Source: Flavobacteriaceae bacterium
Lineage (GTDB): Bacteria; Bacteroidota; Bacteroidia; Flavobacteriales; Flavobacteriaceae
Direction of reading: 5' to 3'
DNA: 29,373 nt
Assembly (NCBI GenBank): GCA_013003145.1
Contig: JABDLH010000087.1
Location: 1-29,373, forward strand
Shown here: piece by piece, positions 15,805-25,000 of the stretch
How positions within the stretch are numbered: the stretch's first letter is position 1
Layout: every line of letters begins with the position of its first letter
Notes under the pieces: model-generated
Databases searched by the model: none
What the model was told of the DNA's origin: nothing
What the model saw: only the letters and a program-made list of their open reading frames with translations
Made by a program: the position numbers and the translations under genes

Positions 15805-17118
15805 ATGGCTGAAACATCGGAAGAAAAGAAAATGGGATTATGGATGAGCACCTCGCTCGTCGTCGGAAATATGGTAGGGGCAGGTATATTTTTAATGCCA
15901 GCAGCGCTTGCTACCTATGGAGGGATCAGCATCCTCGGATGGATCGCTTCGGCCTTTGGTGCTCTTGTCCTGGCCAAGATCTTCAGTAAACTCAGCACAC
16001 TGATCAGCGACAAAAGCGGCGGACCCTATGCCTACACTCATATAGCTTTTGGCGACTTTATGGGGTTTATGATGGCATGGGGGTACTGGATATCTATCTG
16101 GGTGAGCAATGCGGCTATCGCGATCGCTTTTGTCAGCGCACTGACCGTTCTTTTCCCCATCCTCGGTGAAAATTCATTATTAGCAGTACTTACCGGGCTA
16201 AGTGCTATCTGGTTCCTGACCTGGATCAATACTAAGGGCGCAAGATCTTCAGGAACTATGCAACTTGTCACCACCATCCTAAAAATTGTTCCTATCACCG
16301 TGGTCATCATCGGTGGATTCTTTTTCTTTGATATTGCTAATTTCAGTCCTTTTAACCCCAGTGAAGAAAGTGGTTTTGGCGCCTTTGTCATCACCGCCAG
16401 CATGACGCTTTATGCCTACCTGGGAATTGAAAGTGCTACGGTATCGTCCTGGACTATCCGTAACCCGGAGGTCACCATTCCGAAGGCCACTATGTTGGGT
16501 ACTATTATCACCACCCTTTTATATATTTTCAGTACAGTGGTGATCATGGGGATGATCTCACTGGATAAATTGGAAACCTCCCCTGCACCTTTTGCCGATG
16601 CCATGGGGATCATGACCGGGGAATGGGGAAGAAAAGTGGTGGCGGCCGGAGCTGCCATCAGCGCTTTTGGCGCCCTTAATGGATGGATCTTACTGGTTGG
16701 ACAGGTCCCCCTGGCTGCAGCCCAGGACCGGCTTTTCCCACCGGTATTCGGTAAAACCAATAAGAGTCAGACTCCCTTCCTGGGCGTTTTAATTGGAAGT
16801 GTACTAACTTCATTAGTGATGTTGATGAATTTCACGGCAGGCCTGGTCGACCAGTTTAAATTCCTGATCCTGCTCACTACAGTCTGTATGCTGGTGCCTT
16901 ATCTTTTTACCACAGGGGCATTCGTAGTCATAATGATGAAACGTAAAGTACCCAAAGCACCGTGGTGGCCGATTGTAAGCTTAGCCGGCATTGGGTTTAT
17001 ATACTCCCTTTGGAGTATCTATGGTACAGGAGAAAAATCCGTTTTCTGGGGATTCCTTCTGCTGATGAGTGGCGTTCCTCTCTACGTCTGGTTAAAATGG
17101 AAGAACATTAAAAAATAA
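15805..17118 (+). CDS. APC-superfamily amino acid or polyamine permease (AdiC/PotE-like)
   Basis: This inner-membrane transporter of about 438 residues has roughly twelve hydrophobic segments. TM1 contains the substrate-backbone-binding motif GNMVGAGIF, and TM6 lies around AYLGIESATVSSW. That is the pattern of basic amino acid/polyamine antiporters such as AdiC, CadB and PotE, but the exchanged substrate cannot be read. Of three in-frame starts (GTG 15796, ATG 15799, ATG 15805) I prefer the last, giving MAETSEEKK before TM1. It diverges from the Rieske gene and converges on trmN, with one base between stops. Confidence 0.88.
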   Translation: MAETSEEKKMGLWMSTSLVVGNMVGAGIFLMPAALATYGGISILGWIASAFGALVLAKIFSKLSTLISDKSGGPYAYTHIAFGDFMGFMMAWGYWISIWVSNAAIAIAFVSALTVLFPILGENSLLAVLTGLSAIWFLTWINTKGARSSGTMQLVTTILKIVPITVVIIGGFFFFDIANFSPFNPSEESGFGAFVITASMTLYAYLGIESATVSSWTIRNPEVTIPKATMLGTIITTLLYIFSTVVIMGMISLDKLETSPAPFADAMGIMTGEWGRKVVAAGAAISAFGALNGWILLVGQVPLAAAQDRLFPPVFGKTNKSQTPFLGVLIGSVLTSLVMLMNFTAGLVDQFKFLILLTTVCMLVPYLFTTGAFVVIMMKRKVPKAPWWPIVSLAGIGFIYSLWSIYGTGEKSVFWGFLLLMSGVPLYVWLKWKNIKK

Positions 17119-17119
17119 C

Positions 17120-17851
17120 TCACATTTTAAGGTAGAAATCAGCGGTTAACTCGCGATAGGCATCGGTATATACATGTCGTTCTACTTCAATGACCAATTC
17201 CTCGGTAAAGACAACTTCTTTTACTCGACTTAACGAGATCAGGCTCCGGATTATGGGACGGTCTGCCCTGCCTTTAACCCGGCAAATTCTTAGCGGCCAT
17301 AAGCCCAGGTCTGCAGCCAGGGAAAGAAAATCTTCTTCGCTCTGATAGGGAATTACAAAAGAACTCTTTCCTGTTTCAGATAATAACCGGGAACAACTTT
17401 CCAAGAGTTCTTCAAAGGACAGGGAATCCGTTTGCCTGGCTTTCATCCTGGCCTCTCCTTTTGTCTTGTCTCCTGTTCCGTGACCACTATGCGGTTCAAA
17501 AAATGGTGGGTTACATACGATCAGGTCGTAAGTCTCCTCCATCTGGTCTACAAATTCGTCCAAACCGGCATGGTAGCAGAACAATCGGTCACCCCATGGG
17601 GATGCTTCAAAATTTTCCACACATTCCTCGTAGGCGTCCCCATCTAATTCTATGGCATCGATCAGTTCTGCATCAGAACGCTGAGCAAGCATCAAAGCAA
17701 CAAGGCCTGTGCCGGCCCCAATATCGAGGATACTCCGGGGATTATGGTCCAAGGAGGTCCAGCCACCTAAAAGCACACCATCGGTCCCCACCTTCATCGC
17801 CGAACGCTGCTGTTGCACACTAAATCTTTTAAATTGGAAAGGTTTATCCAT
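17120..17851 (-). CDS. trmN: tRNA1(Val) (adenine(37)-N6)-methyltransferase TrmN (YfiC family)
   Basis: This 243-residue SAM-dependent methyltransferase adds a methyl group to N6 of A37, next to the anticodon of tRNA1(Val). The SAM-binding motif I is DIGAGTG at residues 43-49, and the catalytic motif NPPFF at 114-118 is the N6-adenine signature. The N-terminal FKRFSVQQQRSAMKVGTDG is characteristic of the YfiC/TrmN group rather than of DNA methyltransferases. The ATG at 17851 is the only good start. It is a stand-alone minus-strand gene, divergent from the CHRD lipoprotein gene over a 152-base gap in which I see no strong promoter box. Confidence 0.88.
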   Translation of the reverse strand: MDKPFQFKRFSVQQQRSAMKVGTDGVLLGGWTSLDHNPRSILDIGAGTGLVALMLAQRSDAELIDAIELDGDAYEECVENFEASPWGDRLFCYHAGLDEFVDQMEETYDLIVCNPPFFEPHSGHGTGDKTKGEARMKARQTDSLSFEELLESCSRLLSETGKSSFVIPYQSEEDFLSLAADLGLWPLRICRVKGRADRPIIRSLISLSRVKEVVFTEELVIEVERHVYTDAYRELTADFYLKM

Positions 17852-18003
17852 AGGTGGTCAAAGGTCTTACTTCTCCCGGAATATTAAAAATTCAAAGTGT
17901 TGAAGCATAACAGGGTAAACGTTTAACAAAACATTATAAAACCCGGGACAGATATTCTCCGTAAGTACCCCTAACTTGTAGGAACTAAACAAAAATTACC
18001 GCT

Positions 18004-19929
18004 ATGAAACAACAATTCAACTTATTAAGCAAACTCGGATTAGCCCTGTGCTTCATTTTCGTGATTGCTTGTAACAATGATGATGGGAACGACCCATTTG
18101 AAGAGACAGACCCTGTAAACCTGGAATCCACTACTTATGACCTCGGCTCTGTAAGTAATCCGGATATCAGTGGAACAGCGACCTTCGTCAAGAACGAAGA
18201 CAATACCGTGACTATAGACCTGGCATTACAGAACACCCCGGATGGCGGGCAGCATCCTGCACACATCCACTTTAATACCGCTGCTGAAGGAGGGGATATT
18301 GCCGTTACCCTGGGAACAGTTGACGGTGGCAGCGGGGAAAGCAGTGTAACCATTTCTGCCCTTGATGATGGAACCGCTATTTCCTATGATGAATTACTGG
18401 AGTTTGACGGTTACATCAACGTACACCTGAGTGCAGATGAACTGGGTACCCTGGTGGCCCAGGGAGATATCGGGCAAAACGATCTCACAGGAAACAGCAA
18501 AACCTATGAACTGGACAGTAAAGATGTACCGGATATTTCGGGGACGGCCACTTTTTCAGAACGTGTCAACGGGGAAGCTCTTGCAATTATCGAACTACAG
18601 AACACTCCTGATGATGGGGAGCACCCGGGTCATATCCATGCCAATACTGCTGCAGAAGGAGGAGCTATACTATTCACTTTTAACCCGGTGGACGGGAATA
18701 CCGGTGTAAGCGCAACCAATGTTGCCGCATTAGACAGCGGGGTAGAATTCGGATATGCAGAAGTGCTCGATGTTGATGGGTATATCAACATCCATTTAAG
18801 CGCCCAGCAACTTGGGATCCTGGTAGCACAGGGAGACATCGGACAGAACGAATTAACCGGTCAGAGTACAACTTATGACTTAGAAAGTGTTGATGTGCCT
18901 GATATTTCAGGTTCTGCCACTTTCTCTCAAAGGGTGAATGGCGAGACCTTAGCGATCATCGAACTGGAGAATACTCCTGATGGAGGATTGCATCCGGGAC
19001 ATATACATGAAAACACGGCTGCTGAAGGCGGAGATATCGCCTTTACTTTCAACCCCGTAAATGGCGACACGGGAATAAGTGTTACGAATATTGCTGCGCT
19101 TGACAATGGGACTGCAATCACCTATAGCGCCTTGTTGGAATATGACGGGTATATTAATATCCATCTAAGTGCTGAAGAACTGGGAACATTAGTCGCCCAA
19201 GGGGACATAGGGCAGAATGATTTAACAGGAACCACCGTGGTCTATACTTTAGACAGTGTGGATGTCCCTGATATTTCAGGAACCGCCACCTTCTCGGAGC
19301 GAATTAATGGTGAAGCATTGGCCGTCATAGAACTTATGAATACCCCCGCAGGCGGAAGTCACCCAGGACATATTCATATGAATTCCGCAGCAGAAGGCGG
19401 AGATATTGCCTATACCTTTGTTCCTGTAGATGGGGATACCGGCATCAGCCAAAGTAATGTTGCTGCCCTTGACGACGGAACTGCATTTGGATATGCTGAT
19501 GTCCTTACCTATGATGGTTATATCAATATTCATCTAAGTGCCCAGGACCTCGGCACCTTGGTAGCCCAGGGAAATATAGGAAGCAATGTAGGTGATAATG
19601 GTGATGGCGTGGTAAACTATGACGTCACCAATTCCGGTGTAACTGATTATATTTTTAATGGAGGTGGTCTGACAGACGCCCCGGATCCGGAGCTGACCCT
19701 TACCCGGGGAGCTACCTATACTTTTACGGTGAATGCCTCCGGACATCCCTTCTTCATAAAATCGATACAAGGGAACACCAATGCTGATGCATATAATGAT
19801 GGGGTGACCAACAACGGGGAGGAAAACGGTACAGTGACCTTTACGGTCCCGTTAAACGCACCGGATATATTGTATTACAACTGCCAGATCCACTCGGCAA
19901 TGACAGGAATGATCAATATCGTTGATTAA
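18004..19929 (+). CDS. Secreted lipoprotein with four CHRD domains and a C-terminal type-1 copper domain
   Basis: This 641-residue protein starts with a lipoprotein signal (VIAC, Cys23). It is followed by four CHRD (chordin-like) domains of 123 residues each, repeating HPGHIHxNTAAEGG and DGYINIHLSAxxLGTLVAQG. Beyond about residue 536 it ends in a cupredoxin-like domain with His581, Cys627, His630 and Met633. The C-x2-H-x2-M spacing resembles amicyanin, so type-1 copper binding and electron transfer are plausible. CHRD domains in bacteria have no settled function; the paired His motifs may also bind metal. It is monocistronic, bounded by a strong bidirectional terminator. The acidic residues after Cys23 fit a surface or outer-membrane lipoprotein. 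Confidence 0.87.
   Translation: MKQQFNLLSKLGLALCFIFVIACNNDDGNDPFEETDPVNLESTTYDLGSVSNPDISGTATFVKNEDNTVTIDLALQNTPDGGQHPAHIHFNTAAEGGDIAVTLGTVDGGSGESSVTISALDDGTAISYDELLEFDGYINVHLSADELGTLVAQGDIGQNDLTGNSKTYELDSKDVPDISGTATFSERVNGEALAIIELQNTPDDGEHPGHIHANTAAEGGAILFTFNPVDGNTGVSATNVAALDSGVEFGYAEVLDVDGYINIHLSAQQLGILVAQGDIGQNELTGQSTTYDLESVDVPDISGSATFSQRVNGETLAIIELENTPDGGLHPGHIHENTAAEGGDIAFTFNPVNGDTGISVTNIAALDNGTAITYSALLEYDGYINIHLSAEELGTLVAQGDIGQNDLTGTTVVYTLDSVDVPDISGTATFSERINGEALAVIELMNTPAGGSHPGHIHMNSAAEGGDIAYTFVPVDGDTGISQSNVAALDDGTAFGYADVLTYDGYINIHLSAQDLGTLVAQGNIGSNVGDNGDGVVNYDVTNSGVTDYIFNGGGLTDAPDPELTLTRGATYTFTVNASGHPFFIKSIQGNTNADAYNDGVTNNGEENGTVTFTVPLNAPDILYYNCQIHSAMTGMINIVD
18133..19608 (+). repeat. 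Four in-frame 369-bp repeats encoding CHRD domains
   Basis: Repeat units begin at 18133, 18502, 18871 and 19240, each exactly 369 bases, with no insertion or deletion between copies. The protein repeats are very alike (units 2, 3 and 4 most), while the DNA differs at many third positions. This means the duplications are old and held by selection rather than recent. Confidence 0.9.
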
Positions 19930-19948
19930 GACAAGCCTATATAATAGT

Positions 19949-19976
19949 AAAAACCCCGGTGTAGACCGGGGTTTTT
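19949..19976. terminator. Bidirectional terminator between the CHRD gene and rimM
   Basis: AAAAACCCCGG and CCGGGGTTTTT form a perfect 11-pair stem around a 6-base loop. The T-run on one strand and A-run on the other let it end transcripts from both convergent genes. Confidence 0.92.
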
Positions 19977-19989
19977 CAATTCTTAGCAA

Positions 19990-20523
19990 TTAATTATCGA
20001 GATAAAGTGCGACCAGGCCATCAGGTGTGCGGACATGGATCTCTTTCTTCTCACGATCTATACGGGTAATGATCTCGTCACTGACGGGAATCAGCAGTTC
20101 TTTGCCTTTATGTTCGGCGACGAACAAGGCTTGAGCAGCCGAATCATTAATACCTTTTATGGTTCCCACAGGACCTAATTCTTCATCTACCAAACTAAAA
20201 CCAACAACTTCGTGGTAATAGAATTTCTTCCCGGATAATTTTGGAAGCATGGTCAGTGGTAAGTACAACTCGGCCCCGAGGATGGCATTGGCACCCGCCT
20301 CATCATCAATCTCTTCGAACCGGATTCGCAGCAAGCTGGATTTCTGTAACAGGGATCTTTCAATAAAAAATGGAACCAGGCTATCTCCCATGGAGATAAA
20401 CACCGATTCCATTTCTTCGTAAATTTCAGGCTCGTCAGTATCTAGTTTAACCAGTACTTCTCCCCTGAAACTATGTTTCGAAACTACTCTGCCCAGATAG
20501 AAACATTCTTCCTTACTAAGCAT
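19990..20523 (-). CDS. rimM: RimM, 16S rRNA/30S maturation factor
   Basis: RimM binds ribosomal protein S19 and helps mature the 3' domain of 16S rRNA in the 30S subunit. The 177-residue protein has the N-terminal RimM beta-barrel opening with FYLGRVVSKHSFRGEVLVKLDTD and a C-terminal PRC-barrel domain with KFYYHEVVGFSLVDEELGPVGTI and KELLIPV. Length and domain order are standard. The gene follows rpsP after 8 bases, the classic pairing of S16 with its assembly partner; trmD and rplS, which follow in many bacteria, are absent here. Confidence 0.95.
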   Translation of the reverse strand: MLSKEECFYLGRVVSKHSFRGEVLVKLDTDEPEIYEEMESVFISMGDSLVPFFIERSLLQKSSLLRIRFEEIDDEAGANAILGAELYLPLTMLPKLSGKKFYYHEVVGFSLVDEELGPVGTIKGINDSAAQALFVAEHKGKELLIPVSDEIITRIDREKKEIHVRTPDGLVALYLDN

Positions 20524-20531
20524 CGCAATCC

Positions 20532-21125
20532 TTATTCTTCTTCAGATGAAGCTTTAGTTTCTTCTGCAGCGGGAACATCTTCTGATTGCTCAACCTTAGC
20601 CTCTGGCTTAGGAGATTCTTCAACAGCTTCTGTTTCTTCAGTTGCGTCTACTGCTTCTTCAGCCTCAGGAGCTTCAGCCTCTGCAGCGGCCTGTGCTCTT
20701 TTCTCGTTCACTTCTTTTTCAGCCTCAAGTGCCTTAGCCCTTTCTTCAGCCTTCGCTTTCTCTAATTCTTCTTCACGCTGGCTAACAGATTTACCTTTCT
20801 CTTCTAACCAAGCATTGTATTTCTCTTCTACCTGCTCTTCAGTAAGGGCTCCTTTACGAAGACCTCCCATTAGGTGGTGCTTAAGTAAAACTCCTTTGTA
20901 AGAAAGGATTCTCCTAGCAGTTTCTGAAGGCTGTGCTCCATTATCCAACCAACGTACCGCGTCATCAACATTGACGTCTATAGTAGCAGGATTAGTGTTT
21001 GGATTGTAGATTCCTAATTTCTCAAGGAATTTACCATCTCTCTTTGCACGCGCATCGGCGGCTACGATCCAATAAAAAGGTTTTCCTTTTTTACCGTGTC
21101 TTTGTAATCTGATTCTAACTGGCAT
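20532..21125 (-). CDS. rpsP: 30S ribosomal protein S16 with long acidic C-terminal extension
   Basis: S16 is an early-binding 30S assembly protein. Residues 1-80 are a clear S16 core (PVRIRLQRHGKKGKPFYWIV, GKFLEKLGIYNP, DNGAQPSETARRIL). The remaining ~115 residues are rich in Glu, Ala and Lys, first a likely charged coiled helix (about 105-140) and then a disordered acidic tail ending KASSEEE. Ordinary S16 is 80-90 residues, and Bacteroidota S16 proteins commonly carry such tails, so this is a lineage trait rather than a fusion error. It heads the rpsP-rimM operon, with a well-placed promoter and a leader of about 110 bases. Confidence 0.96.
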   Translation of the reverse strand: MPVRIRLQRHGKKGKPFYWIVAADARAKRDGKFLEKLGIYNPNTNPATIDVNVDDAVRWLDNGAQPSETARRILSYKGVLLKHHLMGGLRKGALTEEQVEEKYNAWLEEKGKSVSQREEELEKAKAEERAKALEAEKEVNEKRAQAAAEAEAPEAEEAVDATEETEAVEESPKPEAKVEQSEDVPAAEETKASSEEE

Positions 21126-21234
21126 ATCACATTAATTTGTAGGGTGCCCGACCCAGGGTTATTAATTCTTTCATTCCGTTTTTGAAGGCTACGGTCTGCC
21201 AAGTTCTTTAAGCACAGAGTTCCATGCATTTAAG
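21126..21234 (-). ncRNA. Possible structured leader RNA of rpsP (S16 leader)
   Basis: The predicted transcript has a leader of about 110 bases before the S16 ATG. In it, TTAA and GCA arms near the 5' end pair with TGC and TTAA around a 10-base loop, and shorter pairs (CCGT with ACGG; GGGT with ACCC) follow nearer the start codon. Flavobacterial S16 leader motifs have, to my recollection, been predicted by comparative genomics. I cannot confirm a match by eye, so this is a candidate autoregulatory element only. Confidence 0.35.
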
Positions 21235-21240
21235 AGGGTG

Positions 21241-21248
21241 CAAATATA
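21241..21248 (-). promoter_or_regulatory. Predicted -7 box of the rpsP-rimM operon
   Basis: TATATTTG on the minus strand is a perfect TAnnTTTG box. The 17-23 bases upstream are A/T-rich but contain no TTG. It places the start near 21234. Confidence 0.5.
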
Positions 21249-21438
21249 AGTTTAAAAATTAAAGTGTGCCACATGAATTAGAAAGAAATTAGCGATAGGA
21301 TCACTTTCGTTTTAACAATTGGAGGAATAAGCTGTTAAATCCATGCAAAACCCCCGTATTTACTTGTGTTTCCATCATTATCTTTTATCTTATATATAGT
21401 GACTGTTGAGAAACAACAGCTAGAATAGAAAGATAAAA
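21249..21438. other. Divergent intergenic region upstream of the PA2169-family gene
   Basis: This rest of the 313-base gap between rpsP and the next plus-strand gene holds no ORF. A perfect 6-pair hairpin (CTGTTG, 5-base loop, CAACAG) at 21403-21419 lies 19 bases before the ATG. A weak promoter-like arrangement, TTG then 19 bases then TATCTTAT, precedes it. The hairpin is in the predicted 5' leader and may affect translation or stability. Confidence 0.4.
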
Positions 21439-21909
21439 ATGAAGATAGATAGTATGAAGTATTCAGAAAAAATTACAAGTAAATTAAACGATTTATTAGA
21501 GAAAACATATGACGCTAAAAAGGGATACGCCCTGGCAGCTGAAAAAATTGACACCCCAACCGTGCACCGTTTTCTGTATGACAAAGTGAGCCAGAGAGCA
21601 AATTTTGCACAAGAACTGGAAAATGAAATGAGAGAACAGGGTGAGGTAAAAGAAGGCAGCAGCAGTTTTAAAGGCGATATGCACAGAACCTGGATGAATC
21701 TAACTTCCAGCCTGTCCGGTAATGATACCGAACGAATACTGGAAGAAGTAGAACGTGGTGAACAGGCAAGTTTAGAAGAATACAACGAAATTCTTTCTAA
21801 CGAAGAATACAGTTTACAGCCTTCAACCAGGAACCTGCTCACCAAACAACGCAACGCCATACAAAGCGCCTTGAATACCGCCAAGGTATATGAAGAAATG
21901 GTATCCTAG
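21439..21909 (+). CDS. PA2169-family four-helix bundle protein (DUF2383)
   Basis: This 156-residue cytoplasmic protein is almost wholly helical, with amphipathic stretches such as KITSKLNDLLEKTYDAKKGY, HRFLYDKVSQRANFAQELE and LLTKQRNAIQSALNTAKVYEEM. That is the pattern of the PA2169/DUF2383 ferritin-like bundle family. Members are often stress-induced, but their function is unknown, and I cannot confirm a di-iron site from the residues. A second ATG at 21454 (MKYSEK) is a possible alternative start. The gene has its own leader hairpin and terminator, so it is monocistronic. Confidence 0.82.
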   Translation: MKIDSMKYSEKITSKLNDLLEKTYDAKKGYALAAEKIDTPTVHRFLYDKVSQRANFAQELENEMREQGEVKEGSSSFKGDMHRTWMNLTSSLSGNDTERILEEVERGEQASLEEYNEILSNEEYSLQPSTRNLLTKQRNAIQSALNTAKVYEEMVS

Positions 21910-21936
21910 TCATAAGATACATGACCAATTGATTAT

Positions 21937-21968
21937 AAATCCGGGAGTTATATTCCCGGATTTTTTAT
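21937..21968 (+). terminator. Terminator after the PA2169-family gene
   Basis: AATCCGGGA pairs perfectly with TCCCGGATT around a 7-base loop, and six T follow from 21961. It lies 28 bases after the stop. Confidence 0.88.
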
Positions 21969-22057
21969 TGGTTGATAACTACTGACAATTCACTTTCTTC
22001 AACTTCGGGCAATTATGTAATTTTATAGCCTGCATTACACCCTCTAAGCTTGTATTC

Positions 22058-25000
22058 ATGTACCTGATTTTTGATACCGAAACCACGGGATTACCCAAAC
22101 GGTGGGACGCCCCTTTCCACGACACTGATAACTGGCCCCGCTGTGTACAGATTGCCTGGCAATTACACGACAACATGGGGCGCCTGGTGGAACACCAGGA
22201 TTACCTGATACGCCCTGACGGTTTTGATATTCCGTACGACGCGGAGAAAATCCATGGCATCTCTACCGATCTTGCCAGGGAACAAGGTATACCTCTCGAT
22301 GAAGCCCTTGATAAATTTAATGCAGCCCTTGCCAAGGCAAAATTTATAGTGGGTCAGAATGTAGGGTTTGATGTGAACATCATGGGGGCTGAATTTCACA
22401 GGGAAGCTATTGATAACCCCCTGCAAGAACTCCCCGTTCTTGACACCTGTACGGAGGCAACTGCAGAATTGTGCCAGATTCCCGGGGGACGTGGCGGAAA
22501 ATTTAAACTCCCCACCCTAACAGAACTCCACCAGCACTTGTTTGGAGAACCGTTTTCTGAGGCTCACAATGCAACGGCCGATGTAGAAGCAACAACCCGC
22601 TGTTTCCTCGAACTCGTACGGAGAAGGCAATATTCATTACAAACACTTCAGCAAGCCCCGGGTTACTACGAACAATACGAAGAAGTTAACCCCACAGAGA
22701 TCCCTAAGATCGGGCTGAGGCATGTCAACCTGAAAAAGGCATCCAAAAAAATCGCTGAGAAGCTGGGAACCCACGAAGGGCCAAGTATTTCCAAAGAAGA
22801 GATACGGGAAAACCTGGAACACCTGGAAGAGGCTTCTTTTGTTCACCTGCACAACCACTCGCAGTTCTCCGTTCTGCAATCCACCATTAAGATCAAGGAC
22901 CTCGTACAGACTGCCGGGGATATGGGTATGCCTGCCGTAGCGATTACGGACCACGCGAATATGATGGGTGCTTTCCATTTTGTTCGTGAAGTAAAAGCGT
23001 ACAATAAAAACCTACAGGAACAAGCCGCAGGAGAAGGAGAAGAAACAACTGCAAAAGAACTTGTGCCCATCATTGGGTGCGAATTCTTTGTATGTGAGGA
23101 TCACACCAATAAAAATGTCAAAGACATAGGCTACCAGGTGGTATTTCTTGCCAAGAATAAAAAAGGATACCACAACCTGGCCAAAATGTCCTCCCTGGCC
23201 TATACAGACGGATTCTATTACGTGCCACGGATAGATCGAAAAGTCGTGGAGCAATACAAGGACGACATCATTGTCCTTACCGGGAATATCTATGGAGAAG
23301 TCCCGTCTAAAATTCTCAACGTAGGTGAGAACCAGGCCGAGGAAGCCCTGCTATGGTGGAAATCCGTTTTTGGAGAAGACCTTTACGTAGAAGTCATGCG
23401 TCACGGGCAGGAAGATGAAGACCGCGCTAACCAGGTGCTGATCAGTATGGCCAAAAAGCACAACGTGCCTCTGGTTGCGACCAACAATACATATTACATG
23501 CAGAAGGAGGATGCTGAAGCACATGATATCCTCCTGTGTGTGAAAGATGGCGAAAAGCAGTCTACTCCAATAGGCAGGGGACGTGGCTACCGTTACGGTC
23601 TCCCCAACCAGGAGTACTACTTTAAATCTCCCGAGGAGATGAAAACGTTATTCAAGGATCTGCCGGAGTCTATCCTCAACATCGCAGACCTCGTTGAGAA
23701 GATAGAACCCTATGACCTGGCCCGGGATGTGTTACTCCCGGCATTTGAGATCCCCGAAAAATTTAAGGTTGCAGAAGACGAAGCAGACGGGGGTAAACGG
23801 GGAGAGAACGCCTACCTGCGTCACATCACCTTTGAAGGAGCTAAGAAAAGATATGGCGAGATCACGCCAGAGATAGAAGAGCGGCTGAATTTTGAATTAC
23901 AGACCATTGAAAACTCAGGTTACCCTGGATATTTCCTTATTGTAGAGGATTTCATCCGGGAAGCCAGGAATATGGATGTATCTGTAGGGCCCGGACGAGG
24001 ATCCGCTGCAGGATCGGTGGTTGCATACTGCCTCAAGATCACCAATATAGACCCTATAAAGTACGACCTGCTTTTTGAGCGGTTCCTGAACCCGGACAGG
24101 GTATCCATGCCCGATATTGATATCGACTTTGATGATGAGGGAAGAAGCAGGGTTATGGATTACGTTATTGAAAAATACGGGGCCAACCAGGTGGCACAGA
24201 TCATTACCTATGGAACCATGGCCGCCAAATCATCCATCCGGGATACAGCCCGGGTACTGGACCTGCCACTAAGTGATGCGGACCGGATCTCGAAGCTGAT
24301 ACCGGCCATGTCCAAGCTCGGTAAGATCTTTGGCATCCCGGAATCCGATCTAAAGAAGAAGTTCCGTTCTGACGATATGGAAAAAGTAAATCATCTTCTC
24401 AATATCTCGGAAGGTGACGACCTGGAAGCCCAGACGGTAAACATGGCCAGGATCCTTGAAGGTTCTGTAAGGAATACCGGGATACATGCCTGTGGAGTGA
24501 TCATTACCCCGGACGACATTACGAAATTTGTGCCGGTTTCCACGGCCAAGGATTCCGATCTCTACGTAACTCAATTTGACAACTCGGTTGTAGAAAGTGC
24601 CGGCCTGTTAAAAATGGATTTCCTGGGCCTTAAAACCCTGACCCTGATCAAGGATACGGTAAAGATCGTAAAGGCCAAGCATGGTATTTCCCTGGTGCCG
24701 GATGATTTCCCGCTGGACGATACCAAAACCTATGAACTCTTCCAGAGGGGAGAAACCGTTGGTGTGTTCCAGTATGAATCTCCCGGGATGCAGAAGCACA
24801 TGAAGGACCTGAAGCCTACGGTGTTTGATGACCTTATCGCCATGAACGCCTTGTACCGGCCGGGACCCATGGAATACATCCCGAGTTTTATTGCGAGGAA
24901 GCACGGGAGGGAAGAGATCAGTTATGACCTCCCGGAAATGGAAGAATACCTGCAAGAGACATACGGGATTACCGTGTACCAGGAGCAGGTGATGTTATTA

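Noticed and set aside
18133..19608. Recent tandem amplification or assembly artefact in the CHRD gene
   Set aside because: The repeat copies differ at many synonymous sites while the protein is kept, so the duplication is old and genuine.
20473..20901. Plus-strand Ser/Ala-rich ORF of 142 codons
   Set aside because: It is the antisense shadow of the Glu/Ala-rich tail of rpsP; GA-rich codons read as Ser and Ala on the other strand.
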